From: Bacteroidales bacterium UBA6340
GTDB taxonomy: Bacteria; Bacteroidota; Bacteroidia; Bacteroidales; Paludibacteraceae
Assembly (NCBI GenBank): GCA_002440265.1
Contig: DJSG01000036.1
Span: 7,411-18,661 of the forward strand
DNA length: 11,251 nt
Direction: 5' to 3'
The translations under genes and the position numbers were made by a program. Below the pieces are notes generated by a model. It had not been told where the DNA came from. It saw only the letters and a program-made list of their open reading frames with translations, and searched no databases. Positions 1-6,531 of the stretch are shown here, piece after piece (within the stretch, counting starts at the first letter, position 1; every line of letters begins with the position of its first letter).

Positions 1-21
1 TTATACACTTTATGCACTATA

Positions 22-56
22 TTTGTCGCATATACTGCATAAAAACAGTATTTTTG
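22..56 (+). promoter_or_regulatory. Possible Bacteroidales-type promoter (weak)
   Basis: TTTG at 22-25 and TATTTTTG at 49-56 match the -33 TTTG and -7 TAnnTTTG elements known for Bacteroidota sigma-ABfr promoters. The gap of 23 nt is longer than the 20 nt seen at the two better sites in this window. The spacer contains a CTGCA-A-tract-CAGTA pattern (35-50) very like that of the promoter at 5097-5128. It would transcribe toward mod. Confidence 0.3.
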
Positions 57-97
57 AGGAGAACACAGACCCGCGGTATGTGGCAATACATAATTTA

Positions 98-129
98 TTT
101 GCGTATCTCGCGGAAAATGTTTACCTTTG
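98..129 (+). promoter_or_regulatory. Bacteroidales-type promoter upstream of mod and the structured leader
   Basis: TTTG at 98-101 and TACCTTTG at 122-129 match the Bacteroidota -33/-7 consensus, with exactly 20 nt between the TTG and the -7 element. Transcription should start near 134-138. A perfect 8-bp palindrome, ACACGTGT (131-138), straddles that point and could be an operator, although this is inference. The transcript would carry the whole structured stretch 199-378 before mod. Confidence 0.6.
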
Positions 130-198
130 CACACGTGTTGTGCGGGTAGAACCGCGCAACCGACATAAGAGAAAAAGACGTTTACTCGTCGCAATCTG

Positions 199-378
199 AT
201 TACTGAAACGTAGGAAATTTCAATGATCTCCAGAGAGCGGTATTGGTGGACGTTTACGGAGTGTATATACCTCCGCCGCACGACAACGGGGTCTTCCCTT
301 GTCGTGTATGGCGTGTATATATGCACGTGGACGCTATATACCGAACTTGAGATTAAGGTTTCCTACGACCGCAGTAAT
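199..378 (+). ncRNA. Candidate structured RNA (5' leader of mod or separate small RNA)
   Basis: The sequence shows nested complementarity. Positions 199-205 pair with 372-378 (ATTACTG/CAGTAAT). Positions 209-220 pair with 356-367, including nine perfect pairs CGTAGGAAA/TTTCCTACG. Positions 224-230 pair with 349-355, and 238-243 with 338-343 (CGGTAT/ATACCG). Three hairpins sit inside: 257-261/271-275, 279-286/299-306 (perfect CACGACAA/TTGTCGTG plus a GGG/CCC extension), and 312-317/322-327. The loops of the first and third hairpins both contain TATATA, which is self-complementary and could kiss. A promoter lies 70 nt upstream. A run of six T at 405-410 follows, but without a clear terminator stem directly before it. 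I do not recognise the family. It could be a cis-acting leader of mod, an independent small RNA, or a DNA-level hairpin element. The fold was drawn by eye. Confidence 0.45.
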
Positions 379-421
379 AAGTTCGATAGGTATAGTTGCC
401 CACGTTTTTTGTATCCGTACC

Positions 422-444
422 GGTCGCCGAGGGCAAGGGCGACC
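422..444. other. Short perfect inverted repeat before mod
   Basis: GGTCGCC (422-428) is the exact reverse complement of GGCGACC (438-444), with a 9-nt loop between. It lies 18 nt before the chosen mod start and could form an RNA hairpin near the initiation region. No T-run follows, so it is not a standard terminator. Apart from this hairpin and the T6 run at 405-410, I see nothing in 379-462. Confidence 0.4.
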
Positions 445-462
445 ACCGCAAGACAGACCATT

Positions 463-2259
463 ATGCCCACCCTCCACTGGATAGGAAAAGAGAAAGTACA
501 GACCCACCACAACGATGTCCCCTACCGCGTCTTGAAACAGCAATACACGTATGGCAATGAGAACAATACGTATGGGGACGACGCGTTCCGCGTCGTCAAA
601 AACATCAGGGCTGCCGGGGACGCGGGCGCCTCGCCCGCGGTCGTCAGTGCCAATACCGATAACCCCTCCCTTGGATGGGTTGGGGAGGTCAATAAAATTA
701 TCCACGGCGACAACCTTGAGGCACTCAAAGCGTTGCTGCCCGAGTATGAGAACCGCGTGGATTGCATATACATCGACCCGCCGTACAATACGGGCAACGA
801 AGGTTGGGTGTACAACGACAACGTCAATGACCCTCATATCCGCAAATGGTTGGGTGCAGTGGTGGGTAAAGAAGCCGAAGACCTGACCCGCCACGACAAG
901 TGGCTCTGTATGATGTACCCCCGCCTTGTCCTGCTACAAAAACTGCTCTCCCCCACTGGGGTTATGTTTATCTCTATCGATGATTTTGAACAGACAAATT
1001 TGAAAGAGATTTGCCATGAGTTGTTTGGAGTGCAAAATGTTGAGCAATACATCTGGTGCTTGCAGGATAAAAGCGAAAGTTCCTTCGTAAAAACTGCAGG
1101 CTTGACCGTTAGAAAAGAGCATGAGTATATTATCGCCTGCTTTAATAAAACGGACACACGTTTTAGTAAATATACAGGACAACGTGATTTTACAGATTCT
1201 ATTCAAAGCAATCCTGATAACGACCCTCGAGGTCCTTGGTTCTCTGGGAACATATCAAGAAATGGCATCAAAACAACAACGGGAACGAAATACTACACAA
1301 TCACCAATCCTGCAGGAGAAAGTTTTACAAGGAACTGGACTTTGACAAAGGAAGAATACGAAGAGGCTCTTAATGATAATCGCATTTATTTTGCCAAAAA
1401 CGGAGCAGGTGTACCACGGCTTAAAATTTTTCCAACTAAAGAATCACAACTCATTCAAAGTAGTTTATTTACAGATGTACATACATCTATAACAGGCAAA
1501 AAGGAACTAAATGCGATTTTTGGAGACTCACCATTTCCTTTTCCAAAACCAACCGCATTAATTTCTCGTTTATTGCAAATAGCCACGCATAAAGACGCCC
1601 TCATCCTCGACTCTTTTGCAGGTTCGGGGACAACGGCGCATGCGGTGTTGAACCTCAACAAGCAGGACGGTGGGCACAGGCGGTTTATCTTGGTGGAGAT
1701 GTGCGACTATGCGGAGACGATCACCGCCGAGCGGGTGCGCCGTGTGATAGACGGTTACGGCGAGGGCAGCAAAGCCGTAGAGGGCACGGGCGGTTCGTTT
1801 GCGTTCTATGAATTGGGCGACACCATCTATGACCCGCAGACCGGTCTCCTCAACGACCACGCCGACACCGAGCAGATACGGCGATATATCTGGTACAGCG
1901 AAACGAATACGCCGTACCATAGTCCAAAAGACACAGGGGTTGCAGGGGACGCGGACGCCCTCGTCCGCGGTCGGTTTGGCACAAACCGTATGACTATGCC
2001 ATGCATGGGAGACGATGCGTCCCGCGTCGTCAGTACACACCCCTACTTGTTAGGTCACAAGGACGGTACCAACTACTATTTCTATTACAAACGTGGCGAG
2101 GAGACGGTATTGGACAGGGCGTTTCTCAACACGTTCACCCCCGCCGACCAAGCCGAGCAGTACATCATCTATGCCGACTGCTGCCGTCTGAGCCGCGACT
2201 TTATGCTTACCCACCATATCACCTTCAAGCAAATCCCCCGCGACATCAAAAAAGTGTAG
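463..2259 (+). CDS. mod: Type III restriction-modification methyltransferase subunit (Mod)
   Basis: This is a 598-residue DNA N6-adenine methyltransferase that recognises the target site and protects it; with Res it forms the type III complex. The start at 463 is chosen because the family-like N-terminus (LHWIGKEKV, then HHNDVPYRVL) begins there. The frame is open back to 223, but that upstream stretch overlaps the structured element and does not look like Mod. Catalytic DPPY is at residues 105-108 (775-786), and the SAM-binding FAGSGTT lies near residues 385-391 (1615-1635). DPPY before the glycine motif makes it beta class. The region between them, the expected target-recognition domain, is clearly AT-richer than the rest: 18 of 60 GC at 1441-1500 against 35 of 60 at 841-900. 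Residues about 36-62 and 493-524 are encoded by palindromic elements inserted in frame, at variable linkers of the fold. Res follows after 81 nt. The type III assignment is strong; the target sequence cannot be read from the protein. Confidence 0.93.
   Translation: MPTLHWIGKEKVQTHHNDVPYRVLKQQYTYGNENNTYGDDAFRVVKNIRAAGDAGASPAVVSANTDNPSLGWVGEVNKIIHGDNLEALKALLPEYENRVDCIYIDPPYNTGNEGWVYNDNVNDPHIRKWLGAVVGKEAEDLTRHDKWLCMMYPRLVLLQKLLSPTGVMFISIDDFEQTNLKEICHELFGVQNVEQYIWCLQDKSESSFVKTAGLTVRKEHEYIIACFNKTDTRFSKYTGQRDFTDSIQSNPDNDPRGPWFSGNISRNGIKTTTGTKYYTITNPAGESFTRNWTLTKEEYEEALNDNRIYFAKNGAGVPRLKIFPTKESQLIQSSLFTDVHTSITGKKELNAIFGDSPFPFPKPTALISRLLQIATHKDALILDSFAGSGTTAHAVLNLNKQDGGHRRFILVEMCDYAETITAERVRRVIDGYGEGSKAVEGTGGSFAFYELGDTIYDPQTGLLNDHADTEQIRRYIWYSETNTPYHSPKDTGVAGDADALVRGRFGTNRMTMPCMGDDASRVVSTHPYLLGHKDGTNYYFYYKRGEETVLDRAFLNTFTPADQAEQYIIYADCCRLSRDFMLTHHITFKQIPRDIKKV
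570..648 (+). repeat. Palindromic element A, inserted in frame in mod
   Basis: Two hairpin modules lie in tandem. Module 1 has perfect 9-bp arms GACGACGCG (577-585) and CGCGTCGTC (589-597) around TTC. Module 2 has perfect 8-bp arms CGCGGGCG (621-628) and CGCCCGCG (632-639) around CCT. The element ends with GTCGTCAGT (640-648). It encodes about residues 36-62 of Mod, between the N-terminal segment and the segment leading to DPPY, where the family has a variable linker. Related modules recur in element B in the opposite order. Confidence 0.75.
1939..2034 (+). repeat. Palindromic element B, inserted in frame in mod
   Basis: A second modular element, related to that at 570-648. Module 2 (1939-1972) has arms CGCGGACG (1950-1957) and CGTCCGCG (1962-1969). 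Against copy A, one base pair has changed on both sides of the stem (G-C to A-T), so pairing is kept. A small hairpin follows, GGTTTG (1973-1978)/CAAACC (1982-1987), then a perfect palindrome CCATGCATGG (1999-2008), then module 1 with arms GACGATGCG (2011-2019) and CGCGTCGTC (2023-2031; one G-T wobble). It ends with the same GTCGTCAGT (2026-2034) as copy A. It encodes about residues 493-524 of Mod, just before the HPYLLGHKDG segment. Confidence 0.75.
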
Positions 2260-2277
2260 GGGAATTATGAAGTGTCC

Positions 2278-2313
2278 TTAGAGACCTTAAGGACTTTAAG
2301 GACGTTAAAGACC
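2278..2313 (+). repeat. Four degenerate 9-bp tandem repeats between mod and res
   Basis: The units are TTAGAGACC, TTAAGGACT, TTAAGGACG and TTAAAGACC, head to tail and filling most of the mod-res gap. They lie outside res if it starts at 2341. If the in-frame GTG at 2272 were used, they would encode a TLR-like repeat. No promoter is evident here, so mod and res are probably co-transcribed and the repeats may set intergenic spacing (inference). Confidence 0.75.
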
Positions 2314-2340
2314 TTATTACCCAAAATCAATCGAACACAC

Positions 2341-4962
2341 ATGGAACTGAAATCATACCAACAGCACAACTTGGACGAGATAGAGCGTTATCTCACCCTT
2401 ATCGAGCAAGACCCTCACCACAACTATGTGGAGGCGTTCCGTACTTTCTGGCGCACCAACCGTCCCGCTTACGAGCCTTGCCACGGCACCGCCATCGAAC
2501 CCTACAAGGACAATGTCCGCCACGCCCCGCATATCTGCTGCAAAGTGCCGACAGGCGGCGGCAAGACCCTGCTTGCCTCGGCGGCATTGCGGGTGCTGTT
2601 CAACCACATACACACCGCCTGCCAAATGGTGGTGTGGCTGGTACCGTCCACCACTATCTTGGAGCAGACACTGCGCCACCTCATCAACCCGCGCCACCCG
2701 TACCGGCAACGTATCGACACCGATTTCAACAGCCGTGTCCTGGTCTTCGACAAGCAGCAGGCGTTGCTCGGACAAGGGTTCTCGCTCTCCAACGTGCGGG
2801 AGAACCTGTGCATTATGGTGGCGACGTTCGATTCGTTCCGCGCCACCAACAAAGACGGGCGCAAGGTCTATCAGGACAACGGCTACCTGCAGTCGTTTGC
2901 CGGTCTGCCCGGTGCCGTGGCGGACGAGGCGGGCGAGATACAACTGATGTCCGTCCTGCGGGCGCTGCACCCCGTGGTGATAGTGGACGAGAGCCACAAC
3001 GCCAGCACCCCGCTCTCGGAGGATATGCTCAACGACATGGCACCATCCATCGTGCTTGACCTCACCGCCACGCCCAAGCAGAACAGCAACATCATCTGCT
3101 TCACCGACGCGCTGGAACTCAAGCGCAACAATATGGTCAAACTGCCCGTGATTGTCTATAACCATACCAACAAAAACCAGGTCATTGACTCGGCACTGCA
3201 CCTGCAACGCTCCCTCGAGCATACCGCCCGCCAAGACCCGACGCGCTACATACGCCCGATAGTGCTGTTTCAAGCCCAACCGAAGAACAAAGACGAGGAA
3301 CGTGAGACCTTCGGCAAGATACGCGAGAAACTGATGGCACTCCATATCCCCGAAGAGCAAATCAAGATCAAGACCGCCGACATCAACGAACTGGCAGGTA
3401 TTGACCTCATGTCGCCCGACTGCCCCGTGCGCTATATCATCACCATCAACGCCCTCAAAGAGGGCTGGGACTGCCCGTTTGCCTACATCTTGGCATCGCT
3501 GGCGGACAAGTCGTCGAGCGTGGACGTGGAGCAGATAGTGGGGCGTGTGCTGCGTCTGCCGTATGCACGGCGCAACAATGCCGATGTGCTGAACCTGTCC
3601 TATGTGCTGACCGCCTCGGCAAAGTTCCAAGACACGTTGCAAAGCGTGGTGGCAGGACTCAACCATGCGGGTTTCTCCGCCCGCGACTACCGTTCCCTTG
3701 ATATGGCGGAGACCGCTGCACCGGCACCAACCACCCCTACCTTGCAGATGCTCTTCCCCGAAGAGACACCCCCGCAGACGACCACAGCCGATGACATCGA
3801 CACCACCGCTATCCGTTTCGACGGACGAACCGACATAGCATATCAACCGCAAAACACAACAGAAGACAACAAAGAAGTGGCACAGATACTCGCCACTGCA
3901 CACCAACAAGCCACGGATATGGAACAACAGATACAACAGCAGACGGGCGAACAAGTGCCGGTCGAACTGGCAGAAAGCGTCAAACGCGCCACGATACAGT
4001 CGCTCTATGCCGAGAGTGCCAAAGCGGTTCGGCTGCCGCAGTTCTTCATCAGGGACGAGACTTCGCCCGGCAATATCTTCGGTGAGGCAAGCGAACACCT
4101 CCTCGAGAGCGAAGACCTGTTGCAAGGTTTCCGCCTTTCCGCACAGGAGACACCGCCTTTCTCGTGCGAAGCGGCTGAAACGAGCCTCTACAAAGTGGAC
4201 ATTTCCGACCAAACGGACGACCACACACCACGATACGAGAAAATCAAAGGTTCGGCTTACGACTTGATACTGAACTATATCCGCGATGCCGACAATATAG
4301 ACAGCAAGCGCACCCGCTGCAGCAGCGAGGTGGCGGCACTCATGGGCAAGATGATACCCCTCACTCAAAAAGACGTACAAGCCTATATCGAACAGCGGTT
4401 TATTGAGTTCCGTGAAGCGGACTTTGAGCAGTTCCTCCTGCACATCAACGAGTACACGCAGGTGCTGAAGCAGGATATATTGGCATTGGAAAACCGCTAC
4501 AAACAGCAGCAGTTCCGCCGCGGATTAGACACCGACCAAGTCTTCGTCCGCCCCGCGTTCTCTATCCCCGACGAGATAGTGCTGTCCGCTCCGCAAGACA
4601 GTATCACCAAGATGCTGCACACGCGCGAAGAAGATGTCAACGGCTTTGAGCGACAGGTCATCAACGAGGTGGCGAACCTCGATAATGTGGAGTGGTGGAC
4701 GCGCAACCGCGAGCGCAAAGACTTCTGTATCAATGGTTTTATCAACCACTACCCCGACTTTATCATCCGCACCCGTCGCGGAAAGATTGTACTGCTTGAG
4801 ACCAAAGGCGACCACCTTGATGCCGCCGACAAGATTCTGCTCGGCAATATGTGGGCAAACAAAGTGGGCGGCGAGTACCGCTATTTCCTCGTCTATCAAA
4901 ACAGGAAAGCAGATGGGGCGTACACCTATTCGGAGTTTATAGATATACTCCGATTGCTCTGA
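2341..4962 (+). CDS. res: Type III restriction endonuclease subunit (Res)
   Basis: This 873-residue protein is the ATP-dependent translocase and nuclease of the type III system, acting on unmethylated sites recognised by Mod. The superfamily 2 helicase motifs are in order: Walker A PTGGGKT at residues 70-76, motif II VDESHN near 215-220, LTATPK at 241-246, KEGWDCP near 373-379, and motif VI QIVGRVLRLP near 398-407. The C-terminal nuclease has the PD-(D/E)xK pattern P805-D806, 13 residues, E820-T-K822, near the end as in EcoP1I/EcoP15I-type Res. Residues about 435-540 are Thr/Pro/Gln-rich and probably a flexible linker. The ATG at 2341 is chosen over an in-frame GTG at 2272, because MELKSYQ is a typical family start and the upstream 23 codons are made of tandem repeats. 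All key residues appear intact, so the enzyme is probably active. The motif II variant DESH (rather than DEAH) is within the helicase family range. Confidence 0.94.
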   Translation: MELKSYQQHNLDEIERYLTLIEQDPHHNYVEAFRTFWRTNRPAYEPCHGTAIEPYKDNVRHAPHICCKVPTGGGKTLLASAALRVLFNHIHTACQMVVWLVPSTTILEQTLRHLINPRHPYRQRIDTDFNSRVLVFDKQQALLGQGFSLSNVRENLCIMVATFDSFRATNKDGRKVYQDNGYLQSFAGLPGAVADEAGEIQLMSVLRALHPVVIVDESHNASTPLSEDMLNDMAPSIVLDLTATPKQNSNIICFTDALELKRNNMVKLPVIVYNHTNKNQVIDSALHLQRSLEHTARQDPTRYIRPIVLFQAQPKNKDEERETFGKIREKLMALHIPEEQIKIKTADINELAGIDLMSPDCPVRYIITINALKEGWDCPFAYILASLADKSSSVDVEQIVGRVLRLPYARRNNADVLNLSYVLTASAKFQDTLQSVVAGLNHAGFSARDYRSLDMAETAAPAPTTPTLQMLFPEETPPQTTTADDIDTTAIRFDGRTDIAYQPQNTTEDNKEVAQILATAHQQATDMEQQIQQQTGEQVPVELAESVKRATIQSLYAESAKAVRLPQFFIRDETSPGNIFGEASEHLLESEDLLQGFRLSAQETPPFSCEAAETSLYKVDISDQTDDHTPRYEKIKGSAYDLILNYIRDADNIDSKRTRCSSEVAALMGKMIPLTQKDVQAYIEQRFIEFREADFEQFLLHINEYTQVLKQDILALENRYKQQQFRRGLDTDQVFVRPAFSIPDEIVLSAPQDSITKMLHTREEDVNGFERQVINEVANLDNVEWWTRNRERKDFCINGFINHYPDFIIRTRRGKIVLLETKGDHLDAADKILLGNMWANKVGGEYRYFLVYQNRKADGAYTYSEFIDILRLL

Positions 4963-4965
4963 ATA

Positions 4966-5010
4966 GTCCTATTCGTCCTATTCGTTCCATTGGCCCTATT
5001 CGCCCCATAG
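4966..5010 (+). repeat. Five degenerate 9-bp tandem repeats just after res
   Basis: The units are GTCCTATTC (twice), GTTCCATTG, GCCCTATTC and GCCCCATAG, starting 3 bases after the res stop codon. They have the same period as the array before res but an unrelated sequence. No stable terminator hairpin is visible between here and the promoter at 5097. Confidence 0.75.
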
Positions 5011-5096
5011 TATATAGCCTTCCCTCGAACTTTAATGGCACTTGAATACTATTTTAGGGACTATTGTGAAGTTTGTGCTATGGCATGGCGAAAATA

Positions 5097-5128
5097 CTTG
5101 CACATCTGCAAAAAAAGCAGTACTTTTG
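5097..5128 (+). promoter_or_regulatory. Bacteroidales-type promoter of the DUF5606-Nif3-zinc ribbon operon
   Basis: CTTG at 5097-5100 (-33) and TACTTTTG at 5121-5128 (-7, matching TAnnTTTG), with 20 nt between the TTG and the -7 element. The spacer has a CTGC/GCAG inverted repeat (5106-5109/5117-5120) around seven A, the intrinsically bent A-tract often seen in Bacteroidota promoters. The predicted start, near 5134, would give a leader of about 45 nt before the ATG at 5181. Confidence 0.65.
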
Positions 5129-5180
5129 CCCCGATTTTTAGATAAAATGAGGTAATAGACCATATAAACTAACGTGGAAT

Positions 5181-5714
5181 ATGCTTAAGAATATCCTATC
5201 CATCACGGGCAAACCCGGATTATACAAGTTGGTAAGTCGCGGCAACAACATGCTGATTGTGGAGTCGCTCATCGACGGCAAACGCATGCCGACCTACGCA
5301 CGCGACAAGATTGTGTCGTTGGCAGAGGTGTCTATGTTCACCACCGGTGACGACATCGCCCTCAGCGAGGTGCTGACCAAACTGGGCGAGAAAGAAGGTC
5401 TGAAAGTAGCATCTATCGACCCCAAGAAAGCCGACAACGATGCCCTGCGCGCGTATTTCGCCGAGGTATTGCCCGACTTCGACCGCGACCGCGTATATCC
5501 CACGGATATCCGCAAACTGGTGCAGTGGTACAATATCCTCATCAACGCCGGCATCACCGACTTCACCACCAAAGAGGACGAGGGCGACGAGGAGGCTGTG
5601 GTCGTTGAGGACAAGAAGCAGGAGGTCAAGAAACCCGCGCCAAAGGCACAGGTGAAAACGCAGAAATCCGCAGTAGCGTCCGTAAAGACGGGCGTTGGTG
5701 CCAAAAAAGGTTGA
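5181..5714 (+). CDS. DUF5606 family protein
   Basis: A 177-residue soluble protein of a Bacteroidota-specific family with no established function. The conserved N-terminus (LKNILSITGKPGLYKL, then a NMLIVESLIDGKRMPTY segment, residues 2-40) resembles a small beta-rich domain. Residues about 60-117 form a second conserved segment containing LPDFDRDRVYPTDIRKLVQWYN, a helical region. From about 128 the tail is acidic, then rich in Lys, Pro, Ala and Val, and probably disordered. There is no signal peptide or membrane helix. It is the first gene of a three-gene operon with a promoter 50 nt upstream. Its stop overlaps the TTG start of the Nif3-like gene, suggesting coupled translation. The family call comes from recall of the N-terminal signature. 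Confidence 0.82.
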   Translation: MLKNILSITGKPGLYKLVSRGNNMLIVESLIDGKRMPTYARDKIVSLAEVSMFTTGDDIALSEVLTKLGEKEGLKVASIDPKKADNDALRAYFAEVLPDFDRDRVYPTDIRKLVQWYNILINAGITDFTTKEDEGDEEAVVVEDKKQEVKKPAPKAQVKTQKSAVASVKTGVGAKKG

Positions 5715-6514
5715 TTCTTCAGGAAATCATCAATAGCATAGAATCTGTTGCTCCCTTGAGTTACCAAGAGGCGTGGGATAATTCGGGACTGCAGGTGGGT
5801 GAGCGCAATGCACAGGTAAAGGCGGCATTGTTGGCAGTAGATGTTACGGAATCTATTGTTAATGAGGCTATTGCTAAGCATTGCAATGTCATCATATCCC
5901 ACCACCCCTTGCTCTTCCGCGGGCTCAAGCACCTCACGGGAAGCACCCCGCAGGAGCGATGTGTAGAGCAGGCTATCCGTCACGGGATTGCCATCTATTC
6001 CGCGCACACGTCCATGGACAGTTACCTCCACGGCGTCAGCGGGCGCATGGCAGAGCGCATCGGCATCTCGGAATACCGTATCCTCTCCCCGCAACAGGGG
6101 CGCGAAGAGGTAGGCTTAGGGGTAATCGGCAACCTGCCTGCACCCATGCAATGGACTGATTTCGTGCAACTTGTGCATAGCGCATTCCGCACGGAACATT
6201 CAGGCATACGTTGCATCGAGCCCGAAAAACACGAGGTGCTGACCATTGCCCTATGCGGAGGGGCGGGGGCTGAATTCATAGAGACTGCCGTCGCGCAGGG
6301 GGCAGACGTGTACATCTCCGCCGACTTCAAGTACCACGAGATGCAGAGTGCCGTCGGACGCATCGGCATCATCGACCTCGACCACTGGGTGAGCGAGCAA
6401 TTCACGCGCGACATCTTCCGCGAACTCCTCACACCTTATATAGAGGTGCACATCGCCGCAACCGACCGCAGCCCCGTCAGGTACTATGCTGACAATCACA
6501 TATCATTCGATTAA
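5711..6514 (+). CDS. Nif3-like dinuclear metal centre protein
   Basis: A 267-residue member of the NIF3/YbgI (DUF34) family, which forms toroidal hexamers binding two metal ions per subunit. Its reaction is not firmly established; GTP cyclohydrolase-type and metal-handling roles have been proposed. Expected ligands are present: H64-H65 in SHHPLLF, D103 in AHTSMD, H225 and E229 in LDHWVSE. The conserved DNSGLQVG lies at residues 23-30. At 267 residues it lacks the PII/CutA-like insertion that makes many family members about 365 residues. The only start giving the family N-terminus is TTG at 5711, overlapping the upstream TGA in TTGA, so translation is probably coupled to the DUF5606 gene. The zinc-ribbon gene follows after 17 nt, a pairing common in Bacteroidota. 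Confidence 0.92.
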   Translation: MILQEIINSIESVAPLSYQEAWDNSGLQVGERNAQVKAALLAVDVTESIVNEAIAKHCNVIISHHPLLFRGLKHLTGSTPQERCVEQAIRHGIAIYSAHTSMDSYLHGVSGRMAERIGISEYRILSPQQGREEVGLGVIGNLPAPMQWTDFVQLVHSAFRTEHSGIRCIEPEKHEVLTIALCGGAGAEFIETAVAQGADVYISADFKYHEMQSAVGRIGIIDLDHWVSEQFTRDIFRELLTPYIEVHIAATDRSPVRYYADNHISFD

Positions 6515-6531
6515 ACTAAAATACAACGAAT

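Noticed and set aside
199..378. The self-complementary stretch as a MITE or integron attC site
   Set aside because: No target-site direct repeat flanks it, no attC core sites are visible at the ends, and no integrase or transposase is present. Kept as a candidate RNA, although a DNA element is not excluded.
223..462. N-terminal extension of mod from ATG 223
   Set aside because: The frame is open, but the 80 residues are rich in Trp, Tyr and Cys and unlike Mod. They overlap the self-complementary element, and the recognisable family N-terminus begins at 463.
334..894. 186-codon minus-strand frame over the leader and start of mod
   Set aside because: No family resemblance. It overlaps Mod and the palindromic element on the other strand.
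2272..2340. GTG start for res at 2272
   Set aside because: The extra 23 codons are mostly 9-bp tandem repeats. MELKSYQ at 2341 is a typical Res start.
2353..4443. 696-codon open frame on the minus strand inside res
   Set aside because: The opposite strand encodes an intact helicase-nuclease with all motifs. The antisense frame has no recognisable domain and is explained by codon bias.
4962..5065. Inverted repeat AATAGTCC/GGACTATT (4962-4969 and 5058-5065)
   Set aside because: Eight perfect bases, but 88 nt apart, AT-rich, with no T-run, and one arm lies within the tandem repeat. Probably coincidental.
5294..6094. 266-codon minus-strand frame across the DUF5606/Nif3 junction
   Set aside because: A shadow of two well-supported plus-strand genes, with no recognisable domain of its own.
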